Source: Hofstenia miamia
Taxonomy: Eukaryota > Xenacoelomorpha > Acoela > Hofsteniidae
NCBI GenBank assembly: GCA_900660155.1
Contig: CABFPE010000148.1
Location: 325,599-347,023 of the forward strand
Direction of reading: 5' to 3'
Length of the DNA stretch: 21,425 nucleotides
A model generated the notes under the pieces. That model saw nothing but the letters and a program-made list of their open reading frames with translations, was not told the DNA's origin and searched no databases. Below are positions 9,641 through 19,540 of the stretch, piece after piece. Made by a program: the position numbers and the translations under genes. The number at the start of each line of letters is the position of its first letter. Positions within the stretch are counted from its first letter, which is position 1.

Positions 9641-11135
9641 CACAGAAATGCTACCCTTCCAATTCTTGTTAAAGAAGAGATTACTGAGGCAGAAGTCTTA
9701 TAACATCAGCAACACTACAAAGTGCTATCTGAGATTATTGTGAAACTGAAAAATGCCAACTATATTCTTAGCACAGTCACCAATCATTACAACTGGAAAC
9801 AAAAAGATACTGGCCTACTCTATGCCAGGAGTTGGAACAGCCAACTAGCTGTCTCCAAGTACTTCCAGAGCAACTTGGTCCATAAGATCCATGAGAAAAG
9901 ACACTTAGGTTTTATTCAAACTGAATGTACATTTAACATGAGATATGTTACAATCAGCACCCAGGCCACTGTCCACAATGTTATCAACAAGTGTACAACC
10001 TGCTTGCTGCAAGGGGCCAGACATTTTCCAGAACAATGGGCCAAGCTACACAGCTGAGTTGTGAACATACAAACAAAGTTGTCCACTTGGACCTAAAGAA
10101 ACTTTCATGTGATGGTGAGGGATATCAGTACCTCTTGGTGCTAATTGATCATTTTACCAAATATGCTTGTCTCATCCCCCTCAACAGTACCACCACCAAG
10201 GTCATCTGAGAAAAAGTTATTAAGGAATGGATACTCAAGCTTGGGCCTATGGTTCATCTAGTATCTGATCATAGTCCCCAGTTTGAAAACCACCTCATGG
10301 AAATGCTCACCAAAGAGCTTGAAATTCTTCACAAGTTTACCATTGCATACCACCTACAGTTGAATGGCACTGTGGAAAGGCTCAACTACACCATTATCCA
10401 GTAAATACAAGTTGCCCTTGCCTGAGCAGTGGGTCAGAACTGGAAGCAAGTTATTGAAGCTGTGAAGTATTTTTATAATACAGCAGTTCATTCCACAACA
10501 AAGGTCAGCCCTTTTAAGGCAATGTTTGGTTGTGAAGCAAGCACACCTCTTTCTATCATGTTTTATGATGACAATAAACCTACTTTGGAAAATTTTGTAA
10601 ACCACATTTTGCACGAACTTCAGGAAGTGCACCTCACTATTTGCAGGAATACAAACCAATCTGTTGTCTGCCAGTGATGAAACTTTAATTGTTAACTGTA
10701 TGGTGAGCCTCATTAACAAGTCAACAAGGTCTTTGCCTATTCCCTTGCCAAGTTACTGATACTAATCAACTATGAAAACTTGCCACTAATTGGCAAGGCC
10801 CATTTATTATAACTAAAGTATTAGATCACCACAAGTATTTATTAAATAATGGGAGAATTGCCCACTTTCAACAACTCAAGCAAACTGTTAAGGACATTGA
10901 TAATGTCATCATCAACCCTAATAGTGAGTTTTCACTCATTGATGACAGAGTAAACAAATTTAAGACTTATAGTAACCTCACTGAATATGAGGAGGTTGAC
11001 CTCACCAAGGTTGAGTACAATAGTAACCTTGGTAATAGTAGCAACATTACTGCTACTCATATTTTGCCTAAACTTAGAGTTAGAAACCAAGAGTATTTAG
11101 ATCATTTAAATACTTACTTTAATCTCTATGTTTAG
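9641..11135 (+). pseudogene. pol: Element 1 integrase with GPF module, broken
   Basis: Integrase inserts the DNA copy into the chromosome. The N-terminal zinc domain has His codons 9890 and 9902 (H-x3-H) and Cys codons 9992 and 10001 (C-x2-C). A TGA at 10055-10057 (Gln in element 2) plus a small deletion changes frame. The catalytic triad is then intact: Asp 10090-10092, Asp 10267-10269, Glu 10375-10377, giving D-x35-E. Stops lie at 10207-10209, 10402 and 10423. AVHSTTKVSPFKAMFG follows at about 10480-10530. After a shift, the C-terminal W-Q-G-P-F module is at 10791-10805 and the frame stays open to TAG at 11133-11135. There is no chromodomain. The TGA at 10773-10775 occurs at the same position in element 2. 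Confidence 0.85.
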
Positions 11136-11399
11136 TCACCAAGCTGAATAGATGAAATGACCTGAAAATCAACTGCCCACCAGAAGACATGTGTGACAAT
11201 GACACAACCTGAGAGATGAAGCAAGGAGATGAGAAGCATTCCTGTGCTGATCAGATGAGGGCACCTCATGGTAAAGAGGGACGATACATGCAGAGGACTT
11301 GGATAGCAGACAGTGCCACTACTTGGGGAGACAATACTCTCCTTGGGAGCAGACCTCAGATGACTATGCAGGGAGACAACACTCTCTGTGGGAACCTGA
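11136..11399 (+). pseudogene. Element 1: first part of ORF3, cut off at 11399
   Basis: Downstream of integrase the sequence still aligns with element 2 (16525-16310, minus). The clearest part is a pair of 20-base repeats, GGGGAGACAATACTCTCC (11325) and GGGAGACAACACTCTCTG (11371), encoding two GDN(T/S)L blocks about 15 residues apart, with MTM between them. Element 2 has the same pair at 16344-16360 and 16300-16316. A start at ATG 11216 is possible but uncertain. Similarity stops at 11399, where a minus-strand LTR end begins. Confidence 0.6.
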
Positions 11400-11872
11400 T
11401 GTAGAATCACAGGATGCTTCTAGCAGCTCAATGGTACAAAGGTTGCAGAAGATTACCATCACTGAGAGCATCCCATGCTCTAACAAAACAATAGAAGATT
11501 GGTAATTTGCCAATTTCATTGTAGAAAAGAAATGTAATTCCAAGATGGTTAAAGTAGTGACCAATTCACACAGCATCATGGCAAAGCCAAGCCTTTAGAA
11601 TCCATCCTTACAAATCCAAGGTGCTAATTGTGTGTCTCAAGTTGTAATTTCTAGCTCAATACAAGTAATTTATCTCTGGGTTTATCTACTCAGCTCATGT
11701 AATAAGATATTAATAAATGTGTAGTTACTACATAATCATGTTTGCCAACAGCATAGTATATTCAAGGTGTGTCTTAATTTGTGCATGTTCAATCAATAGA
11801 TAGTAGTTCTTTTATTTCCTATCCCTATATGTAGCTCTAAAGCAACCACAATATAGGCTCCCATCTATCAAG
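11400..11872 (-). repeat. 3' portion of an LTR (minus strand), right-hand LTR of shrunken element 3
   Basis: On the minus strand it ends ...GTGATTCTACA at 11400, the same end as the other LTRs. The stretch 11401-11809 matches 12374-12780 at roughly 91% (about 37 differences counted by hand, many of them transitions). The part 11810-11872 matches LTR B around 4762-4822, a piece that the LTR at 12373-13128 lacks. The 5' part of this LTR is absent: it starts at the N at 11873. The end at 11400 abuts ORF3 of element 1. Confidence 0.75.
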
Positions 11873-11873
11873 N
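11873..11873. other. Single ambiguous base (N) at a junction
   Basis: The N lies exactly between leader-like sequence (11874 upward, minus strand) and LTR sequence (11872 downward). A join at this spot may be a real deletion or a collapsed assembly gap, so structure across it is uncertain. Confidence 0.9.
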
Positions 11874-12354
11874 TTCCAATAACAATTCCAATAATGTAGG
11901 AGAAACATCCAACTGTGTTGGAGAAACAAAAGCACTTAACAGATGGTAGCAGGGCATAGGTACACAATCCAAATTCTAGAAGAACAAGACTGTCAAAAAT
12001 AGCACTAAGAACAGTAAGAACAGAATCAGAGCTCAGTGACAGCATCAGATCACAGAGCTGCCAAATGTAAAACTACACATAAGGTGACATTGCACATCAG
12101 TGGGTAGTGAAATAGATCATGGTCAGAGGAAATCCATCCTAGCTGACTCACACCCAGTAGAATACAAAACTAAATACAATAAAAAAACATCATAACAGTT
12201 CTGTTTCACTTCACAATCACCAAGTGAAAAACAGGGGACTGCTTTGGTAGGTGCACAAACTTCACAACTGGAGTACATCTCCAAACATTGATCCATCTGC
12301 ACAAAGTAACAGAATGGAGTAGATAGCTTAAGTGACACTCCAGAGTGTCCAAGA
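11874..12354 (-). other. Leader of shrunken element 3, minus strand
   Basis: The reverse complement aligns with the element 1 leader 5261-5742: a CTACTCCATTCTGTT block, GGAGATGTACTCCAGTTGTG, GCTGTCACTGAGCT, TTCTTCTAGAATTTGGATT and TTGGAATTGTT in the same order. The open stretches here are leader sequence, not independent genes. The leader stops at the N, and gag, pol and ORF3 of this copy are missing. Confidence 0.75.
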
Positions 12355-12372
12355 AAAACGTCAGGGTCACCA
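12355..12372 (-). other. Primer-binding site, tRNA-Trp type (element 3)
   Basis: On the minus strand TGGTGACCCTGACGTTTT follows the LTR end (12373) directly. It matches the tRNA-Trp-type PBS at 15 of 18 positions, with the first 15 bases differing only by one C-to-T. Together with the element 1 copy it makes the primer call firm. Confidence 0.8.
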
Positions 12373-13128
12373 TGTAGAATCGTGGGGTGCTTCAACAGCT
12401 CAAGCAGTACAAAGGTTGCAGAAGATTACCATAGCTGAGAGCATCCCATGCTCTAACAAAACAATAGAAAATTGGTAATTCGCCAATTTCATTGTAGAAA
12501 AAAAAGTAATTCCAAGACAGTTAAGGTAGCAACCAATTCACACTGCATCACATCAAAGCCAAGCCTTTAGATTCCATCCTTACAAATCCATGGTGCTAAT
12601 TGTGTGTCTCAAGTTGTAATTTCTAGCTCAATACAGTAATTTATCTCTGGGTTTATCTACTCAGCTCATGTAATAAGATAGTAATAAATGTGTAATTACC
12701 ACATATTCATGTTTGCCAACAGCATAGTATATTTGAGGTGTGTTTTAATTTGTGCATGTTCAATTGATAGATAGTAGTTCATACCAGAGCTAAAATTAAT
12801 GAAATATAATGAAAATAAAAAGCAAAAAGTATCCAGCGAGAATGAAATTTATTTTTTTTTGCCTTTGTTTACAATCATATGCCCTATTTATACAAAAAGT
12901 AGGTAAATATTTACCATTCTTTACAAAAGTTAGTTTCCCTTGCAGATTAACTGTCTAATTACACATAATACAAAAGCTCTGATGGGACAATAATTAAGTT
13001 TGAAACTTAGGTTCAAAATAATCAAAAATTGACAAAATTAACAATTAATTAAAAGAATAGCACCAAATTAATTTTAGAGTGACCTAAAAATTAAAGTAAA
13101 ACAAAAAGAGGCTCTGAGTGACTCTACA
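12373..13128 (-). repeat. LTR C, minus strand: 3' LTR of element 2 and 5' LTR of element 3
   Basis: Starts TGTAGAGTCACTCAG at 13128 directly after a polypurine tract and ends ...GATTCTACA at 12373 directly before a PBS. Compared with LTR B it lacks about 145 bases at 12780/12781. It has the best-preserved core promoter of all copies: TATAAATAG at 12892-12884 (about 236 bases in) and AATAAA at 12853-12848. The long stretch after AATAAA implies a long U5. Having element-internal signals on both sides shows a tandem arrangement sharing one LTR. Confidence 0.8.
12884..12892 (-). promoter_or_regulatory. TATA box in LTR C
   Basis: TATAAATAG on the minus strand, about 236 bases into the LTR and about 35 bases before AATAAA (12853-12848). 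At the same place LTR B has TAATAAAGAG and LTR A TAATAAATA, so this copy keeps the most canonical form. It would set the U3/R border shortly downstream. Confidence 0.55.
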
Positions 13129-13143
13129 TGCCCCCACCCATTG
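13129..13143 (-). other. Polypurine tract of element 2
   Basis: CAATGGGTGGGGGCA on the minus strand, immediately before the LTR start at 13128 and a few bases after the ORF3 stop (TAA near 13150). It corresponds to AGGGGGCA at 2271 in element 0. Confidence 0.75.
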
Positions 13144-13149
13144 CATGGT

Positions 13150-16100
13150 TAAGGCTGAGGTAACAGTTGGACAATAGGACCACACAATAACTTTTGTGCT
13201 TCTTTGATAACCTCCTTAGTGAATACATTGTCCCAGGATGAAACTTCTGTGTAACAGAGTCGCCTAGTGAACTACATTAGTGCCTCCCTTTGGGTGATGG
13301 TTTAGCTGTGTAATCAGAAGTAATTAAGCTCAGGTAACTTTGAACTGATGGGGCAGTTTCAACACAAGACATTCAATCTTTGAGTGAAGGTGTCAAAGAA
13401 ACACTCATATATGCAGAGGCCCTTGAGAGTGATGAGAAGAGTCATTAAGGCGTCTGTATCTGAGGTATGCATGTCTTCTGCACTAATCTTAGTGTTGGGA
13501 TAAAAGTGGAGAAAGACTTCTCTAAGAGATCCCATATGGGTGGTGTGGTCAATGAAAAGCAAGCAGTACTTGTTTACTTGTTGCAGTGTCATTTCTTTGG
13601 GGTCAGTGATGCCAGCACATAGCATAGTGATGATCTTGATACACTTAGTTACATCATAATATCAGGTTATTGTCTCTGCCTTGTTAGCCCACATTAGATC
13701 AACAACATCTTGAAATAGGATGATGACACAAGGGTCAAGTGAGTTGATGGTGTGGTGATTTTTTTCCAACTGGGTAGAGATAGGCTGGCCCTTCTCAAAG
13801 ATATCTTTGATAGTCAGCTTTCTGTCTATGTAAACTTGTTCAGGATTACCACCTTCTAGCAATGCATCACGGGTGTCCTTGTACTCTTTGGTCTGCATTG
13901 CTCAATTGACTTCAGAGGCTGTTGAAATGTAGTTGAGGCAGTTGCTGAAATGGGCAGAAACCCTTTTCTTACCATGGCACACTCTCCATGATGGTAAAAT
14001 CAGCACATCATTAAACAAGGCAGTGGGATGCAGATAAGGTTATTCTTCTCAACATTGTTCTTGAGTTAGACAAAACTGGATTTACTCTGGAGGGAGGCTG
14101 TTCTGATTGTGACAGGGTAGTTTATCTTGGCTTCCTTGATGGAATCCCAGAAAATGTTGCAGAGTCTGTGTCTCCATAGTTTCTTGATTTGAGTGGTAGA
14201 AAGACAAAGGCATGCAGTGGTGCATTCTACGTCCAGGGCAAGTTGTCACCCTGACAATAGTAGAAGAACCAACTCCTCCTTGGTGAGCATTTCAGTGAGG
14301 CACCATTACATTAGGCCTAAAATGTTGTTGTCATTGTTGGGCTCAACAACTCTATCAATGATCACTGGCTTCTTGGTGAACTCCTCAGGGCAGTGTTCAA
14401 TGGTCAAGATCTACTCATTATCTGTAAGAGACCATGCAGGCATAAGTTTGGGCAAAATGGCGACCCCAGAGAACTTTTCTAAGTTGACAGCCTCAATAAG
14501 GGGTTTTGTTGCAGGTGACAGTAGTAAGAGATGAGCATGACCCCCCCCCCATTGGGACACCCTGCAGTTCTCATAACACCCCATTACTATTTGCCATATG
14601 GAAATGAAGTGATTTGATTGGACGCCATCTAGTGACAAAATATTTTTGACAAAATTAACATGAGCAAATTAATTTTTAGACAATTTGTTTAGACCAAAGT
14701 GAGAATTTTTGATTTTTAGGATCTAGGCAAACTGATATTTTTGATGACAAATTTCACTTAGGGCGTGTTTGTTGTAACAATGATAAGTCAATGGGTGCAC
14801 AGAGGTGCATATTCAGAACAGAGAAAGGGGAACTTGGTCTTGGTGGTGGCTCCCCACATATACTTTTTGAGTGTGTCTGAGATGATGTTTAAGTTGGAGA
14901 AAGCAACTCCTAAATGGTTAACAATCATCTGTGGGGGTAGGCAACTGAGGGGTCCACTGGATCTGATGAGACAGGCATAGAATTTCTTGTAACATTCCAT
15001 GGCCAATTCTTAACCTTCCAGGTGGCAGGACTGATGGCAAGCTCATGTGGACACTGCTTTGCAAGTTTTTCTCTGGTGGACTTGTCCATAGGTAGCTGTA
15101 AGTGAGGGTAGGAAAGTGGTGAGGACCCATATGGCTCCATGAGTCTGGATTGCCAGTGCAAATCTCTCTGAGAACAATTTTTCTGAGAAGTTCTGGCAGT
15201 CTTGGGTGTTATGCAACAAGCATAACTCTGCAAGTGTTCTCTTGACAGAGCAATGGTATTGAGACATGGGGCTCTGGATGTTAATATTTGGCCAATGTGT
15301 CTCTGAGCTATGATCTGCCTTCAAATTAGTCCACACCTCATTGATTTCTTGCAGCTTAGCTGCACTTTGTGAAAATGTGAAGCTGATGCGGATGTCAGAG
15401 ACGTCAGAGCAGAGGCCAGGCAAACTGATGTTGATCAACTCTAGCAACTGAGCCTGGATACATGTATCAATAATCAGATAAGTATCAACTGCAAGATGAT
15501 GGGTCAGAATTTTCTTGCATAAGAGGAGATCTGTTTAGATGATTTTGGTAGCCAATATTATGTCAGTATTATACATACTTGTAGGCTGGTAATAGTTGTT
15601 GTACAGGATGGTGAAGCCTCCATGCAAAAATGCAGACTTTCAACCTTGTCTGGGATGGTGTCTTGTTACTCCTCTTTCAGGAACATGACAAGATGGATCT
15701 TCTCTAATTGGCGAGTCAATAAGTGATTTCAATTTTCTCCATGATTTTAGGGTGTTTCACCTCACTGACGTGGAAAAAGTAAACAACCAGCAGGTTGTCA
15801 AAATCAATATTAACACATTCAAACTTCCTTATCTTTTCTTTATTGTAGAGGAACTGACAGAGGTGAGACAGATTAAAGTCCTCATTGAACATGGTATGCA
15901 CAGTACTTCTCCAGTATGGACATGCCATGACACCTAACATTTTAGAATTGTAGCAGATAATCATGTCTATGCTCTGCGTTGGTGACAAAAGGAATCAAGT
16001 TGATGGAACAAGTTAAGTTTTTTGTGTTAAACACCCATCAGAGCTGATTCTTTGTTTCTTTCAAGATATTATCCCTCAAGAAATGAACTGCTTTCTGTGT

Positions 16101-16525
16101 AGCAATAAAATATATGGATGCAAGATCTCATTTCTAACCTTAGATGTTTTGGCCTTACATTCCTCAGCTTTGTGGGACCTAATACTAGCTGAGTCACAGG
16201 AGGAAGGACCAGGACTAGGAGGGGGTTTAGAGTCAACACAGGGCAAGGTTGTATTAGACAACTGGGCAAAAGGCACTCTATGCTCCTTGGATTCATGCAC
16301 AGAGAGTTGTCTCTGTGCATAGTCATGGGAAGTCCACTACTGAGGAGAGAGTTGTCTCCCCTCATAGTTGTGGCTGCTACAGGTGTCTTCTGCCAGGTGA
16401 TCTTGTTTTCAGGAGGTGCCTTCATCTGATTGTCTGGGTGTTGCTGATTGCATCATTTTGTCTCATGGATTGATTCATCTTCATACTTGTTGTCTTGTTG
16501 GGGGTTGGTTCTCAGTTTGTTTCAT
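13150..16525 (-). pseudogene. Element 2 ORF3: very large unidentified third gene, broken
   Basis: Lies between integrase and the polypurine tract, about 3.4 kb (about 1,100 codons if intact). A possible start is ATG at 16525. Visible parts in order: two GDNSL blocks (16360-16300); a Pro/Ser-rich linker (PPPSPGPSS, about 16230); open stretches 16300-16076, 15988-15716, about 15620-15043 (with one stop; includes YNNYYQPTS and QEINEVW), 15006-14788, 14510-14300, 14290-14080, 13898-13662 and 13625-13359; and a last piece ending near 13150. About ten frame changes or stops separate them. The 13730-13450 zone aligns gap-free with element 0. I see no signal peptide, fusion peptide or membrane anchor at the C-terminus, so an envelope is not supported, and no enzyme motif is recognised. 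The size is far above a typical accessory ORF. Confidence 0.65.
14536..14554 (-). other. Internal polypurine-tract-like G run within ORF3
   Basis: On the minus strand CAAT then ten G, then TCATG. The true 3' tract at 13143-13129 reads CAATGGGTGGGGGCATG, so the internal site looks like a second copy of that signal, about 1.4 kb upstream. It could act as a central polypurine tract, or be a chance homopolymer in a coding region that has since slipped in length. Confidence 0.35.
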
Positions 16526-18060
16526 TGTTGCTAAATAGAGAGATAAGGTTAAGGTCCCATTCCTGGATATTTAAATGGTCTAAATATCTCTGATCTCTAG
16601 CTTTTCATTTAGGCAAAATACAAGTAGCTATAGTGTTGCTACTATTACCAAGGTTACTATTGTACTCAACCTGCATAAGGTCATCTTCCTCACATTTGGT
16701 GAGGTTATCATAATACTCTATCTCATTCACACTGTTATTGACAAGAGAAAACTTGTTATTATTATTGATGACAGCATTTTGTATATCTTTGACTGTTCGT
16801 CTAAGTTGCTGAAAATGGGCGACTTTACCATTATCTAATAAATACCAGTGGTGTTCTAACACCTTGACTATTTTAAAAGGTCCTTGCCAATTAGTGGCAA
16901 GCTTTCATACCTGGTGGGCATCAGTAACCTGACGAGGAAAATAAGCAAATACAGTATCTCCAATTTTATGGGGCTCACTGTACAGCTTTTTATCAAAATT
17001 TCTCTTCTGGTGAATGACAGACTGATTGGTATTACAGCAGATAGAGAGGTGTACTTCCTGAAATTCTTTCAGCATCTGGTTCACAAAATTTTCCAAAGTG
17101 GGCTCATTGTAGTCTGGGAACATGATCAACAAAGGAGTGCTGGCTTTGTGGCCAAACATGGCTTTGAAAGGACTTACTTTGGTGGTGGAGTGCACAGCAG
17201 TATTGTAAAAGAACTCAACCACATCTATGATGCATCTCCAGTTTTGACCAGCAGCACAGGTAAGAGCAACTCAGATTAATTGATAATGGTGCTGTTCAGT
17301 CACTGGACAAAATCATTAGACTGCAGATGGTAAGCAGTTGTAAAGTCTTGTATGATTTCAAGTTCCTTTGTGAGAGTAGATATTAGAGAGTTCTTGAACT
17401 GAGGACTGTGGTCAGAGACCAAACACTCCATAGGCCTGAGCTTCAAAATCCAATCTTTTACAATTCTTTCACCAATGACTTTGGCAGTGGTGGTATCAAG
17501 AGGAATGAGATGTGCATACTTGGTAAAGTGGTCTATCAAGACCAGCAGATATTGAAATCCTTGCTCATCCCAGGATAGTTTTTCAATGTCCATATGGACC
17601 ACTTTGTTAGTTCTTTCAGCAACCTGACTATGGAGCTTGGCTCTCTGTTCTGGAAAGTGTCCAGCTCCTTGCAGCAAGCATGCTTCACACTTATCAATTA
17701 CATCTTGTATGGTGGCTCTAATGCTGATGGTAACATAATGAGTGTTAAATGTTCTTTCTGTCTGGATAATCCTGAGGTGTCTGCATTCATGGATCTTCTG
17801 GACAAGATCTTGCTTGAAATATTCTGGGATTGCCAGATGATTGTTCCAACTGTGCATGTAGAGGAGGCCAGCTTCAGTAAGCTTCCAATGATAGAAGCAT
17901 TGAAAGTACCTCTTAGCAAAGTTACTGATAGCAAGGTCAGGGTGCTTGATTTTAAAAATGATTTCAGACAAAACTTTAATGTGTAACTGATGGGTGGTAA
18001 TCTCCTTTTCAGAAATCTCCTCCTTCACTATAATAGGGAGGATTGCTTTCCCATTTCAGT
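16526..18060 (-). pseudogene. pol: Element 2 integrase with GPF module; catalytic Glu replaced
   Basis: The open stretch 18028-17303 holds the zinc domain (HECRH, then CEAC), the first Asp in VVHMDIEKL (17588-17590) and the second in VSDHSPQF (17411-17413). Exactly 36 codons on, where Glu belongs, is CAG (Gln, 17303-17305) followed by a TGA at 17300-17302; element 1 has Glu-Arg here. After a frameshift, 17222-16905 carries AVHSTTKVSPFKAMFG to the TGA at 16905-16907. The W-Q-G-P-F module is then at 16875-16889, with a frame open to a stop at about 16605. DNA-joining activity would be lost. Confidence 0.85.
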
Positions 18061-18770
18061 CTGCATTAATATCAGGGAGGAGCTCATACTCACAGGCAGG
18101 GATGAATCCAAATGGAGTCTTCTCACCCAGCAGCTTTTGCCAGTCTCTCTTGTAGCTTGGCAGAGTGGTGAAATAGTCTGCATTGAGGTGCAATCTCCCA
18201 GGGCAATGAGTGATCGTGAATGAGAAGTCATTAAGATATTCCAACCATTGGGCAACAATGTTTGACTTGTCACCAAAGAACTTTTTCAGCCATGCTAGTG
18301 TGGAGTTGTTGGTGTGCACAACAAATTGGTGGCCTAGAATGAAGAAATGAAACTTCTTTAGGCTTTCAACAAATGCCAGCATTTCTGATTTTGTAGCTCT
18401 GTAGTTCAGTTCAGCATTGTGTAGCTTCTGGCTGAAATATTGTACAGGGCATTCCTGACTGTCAATCACTTGGCTGAGCACACCACTGATAGTGACTGAA
18501 CTTGTGTCACAGTCCACAATGAATTCTCTCATATAATCTGGTGTGTTCAGACTGGGAATCCGTCTGAGCTCTTGCTTCACAGCATCCAGCTCCTCTTGTT
18601 CAGCCCAAGTCCAACTAAATTCAGTATTCTTTCTTAGTAAGTTAGAGATATTCTTGGTTCAGTTGGCAAATTCAGAAATGAAGGAGCCATAATAGTTAAG
18701 AAAGCCCATCAGGCATTGAATGTCCTTTGTGTGAGCATGGAGTCTCAATTTGATCTAGATGGTCTTTTGC
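18056..18770 (-). pseudogene. pol: Element 2 RT connection and RNase H domain
   Basis: The open stretch 18580-18056 contains IPSLNTPDY, the DCDTS first catalytic block (Asp kept), ATKSEM (Glu kept) and HTNNS-LAWL, where the third acidic residue is Asn (codon 18308-18310; Asp in element 1). The domain ends in LNADYFTTLP and then a linker towards integrase. The connection (GFLNYYGSFI-type, about 18710-18665) is in another frame with a stop before it. The two elements have lost different catalytic residues, as expected for independent decay after insertion. Confidence 0.85.
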
Positions 18771-19540
18771 GTCATTTTTTATAGATATCCTTCCAGGTTC
18801 AATTACCCTACCTAAGAAGGTAACTCAGGGCAAAATGAGGGAACACTTGTTTCTGTTTACCCAGAGTCCAGAATTGTAGAGCATCTTCAAAGTGTGACCC
18901 AGTTTACATAAGTGATCAGAGACTGTGTGTCTGGCAATGAGGATATCATCAATGTATGTGGTGATCCCAGGTTTGAGAACATTGGCACCATTCTGTAGTA
19001 CTCATGTGACATAATGCTGAAATGTGGCCAGAGCATTGCAGAGCCTAAAGGCCATGTACTTCCACTCAAAGAAGCCATAAGGCATAATAAAAGTGGTTTT
19101 CAGAATGTCAGCAGGTTTCATCAGTATCTGCTAATGGGCTTTACAGAGATCCAAGCATGAAAATAATTTGTACTTGCTGGCATCATAGAGTAAATCTTCA
19201 ATGTGAGGTAAAGGATAGGCATCCTTGACTGTAATATCATTGAGACATTGGAAATCAACACAGAGGCAGTACTTCTTGCCCTGACAAATGAACACTGTAG
19301 GTGCAGCATACGGACTATTGCTATTTTGTATAATCCCACTTTTGATGAGATCACTAAGGATCTGTTCATACTCCTTTCTTAGATTCTCAGGTACCCTCCA
19401 AACTGGCAACCAAATGGATGGGGCAATCACTCTTTGTCTCAATTGCATGTTGTTCCCCAACAGCTTTTGCAACACTGATTGATCCATAATTAAAAACATC
19501 ATGATGTTGGGGTAAGAGGGCAGAGAGTGTGTCACATTCT
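18770..19540 (-). pseudogene. pol: Element 2 reverse transcriptase domain, several stops
   Basis: The open stretch 19535-19131 covers the linker and fingers: SPYAAPTVFI, CVDFQCLND, VKDAYPLPHIEDLL and CLDLCKAH. A TAG at 19131-19133 stands where element 1 has Trp (AYWQ). The frame continues with MKPADILKTTF, WKYMAF, and a stop near 19010 before VLQNGANV. The catalytic block is Y-I-D-D at 18945-18956 (Y-M-D-D in element 1), then DILIA. After a further stop comes VTFLGRVIEPG near 18825-18790. The palm aspartates are preserved, but at least three stops break the domain. Confidence 0.87.

Larger units (their letters stand above)
4343..11399 (+). mobile_element. Element 1: decayed Ty3/gypsy-type LTR retrotransposon, 5' LTR through start of ORF3
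   Basis: Order on the plus strand: LTR (4343-5242), tRNA-Trp-like PBS (5243-5260), leader, gag, protease, reverse transcriptase, RNase H, integrase, then the first quarter-kilobase of ORF3. The PR-RT-RH-IN order defines the Ty3/gypsy (Metaviridae) type. Many stops and frameshifts make it inactive. It ends abruptly at 11399, where a minus-strand LTR end begins. The rest of ORF3 and the 3' LTR are not in the window; they are either lost or lie beyond 21425 on the far side of the inserted minus-strand block. Confidence 0.85.
11400..13128 (-). mobile_element. Element 3: shrunken element, LTR-PBS-leader-(N)-partial LTR, in tandem with element 2
   Basis: On the minus strand LTR C is followed by a PBS and about 500 bases of leader, then (across the single N) the last 473 bases of an LTR ending at 11400. 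All genes are missing. It shares LTR C with element 2. Either a real internal deletion from leader into the 3' LTR made it, or the assembly collapsed here. The two LTR segments are about 91% identical over the shared 408 bases. Confidence 0.6.

Noticed and set aside
11399..11872. Minus-strand LTR piece as the 3' LTR of element 1
   Set aside because: It is in the opposite orientation to element 1 and lacks a plus-strand polypurine tract before it.
12123..12395. Minus-strand open frame of about 90 codons as a gene
   Set aside because: It spans an LTR end, the PBS and leader, all matched by non-coding parts of element 1.
11401..12780. Two 408-base direct repeats as a tandem satellite
   Set aside because: Both are the same part of an LTR in the same orientation, placed by PBS and polypurine signals.
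13150..16525. ORF3 as an envelope gene
   Set aside because: Position fits, but no signal peptide, furin-like site, fusion peptide or C-terminal membrane anchor is visible in any frame.
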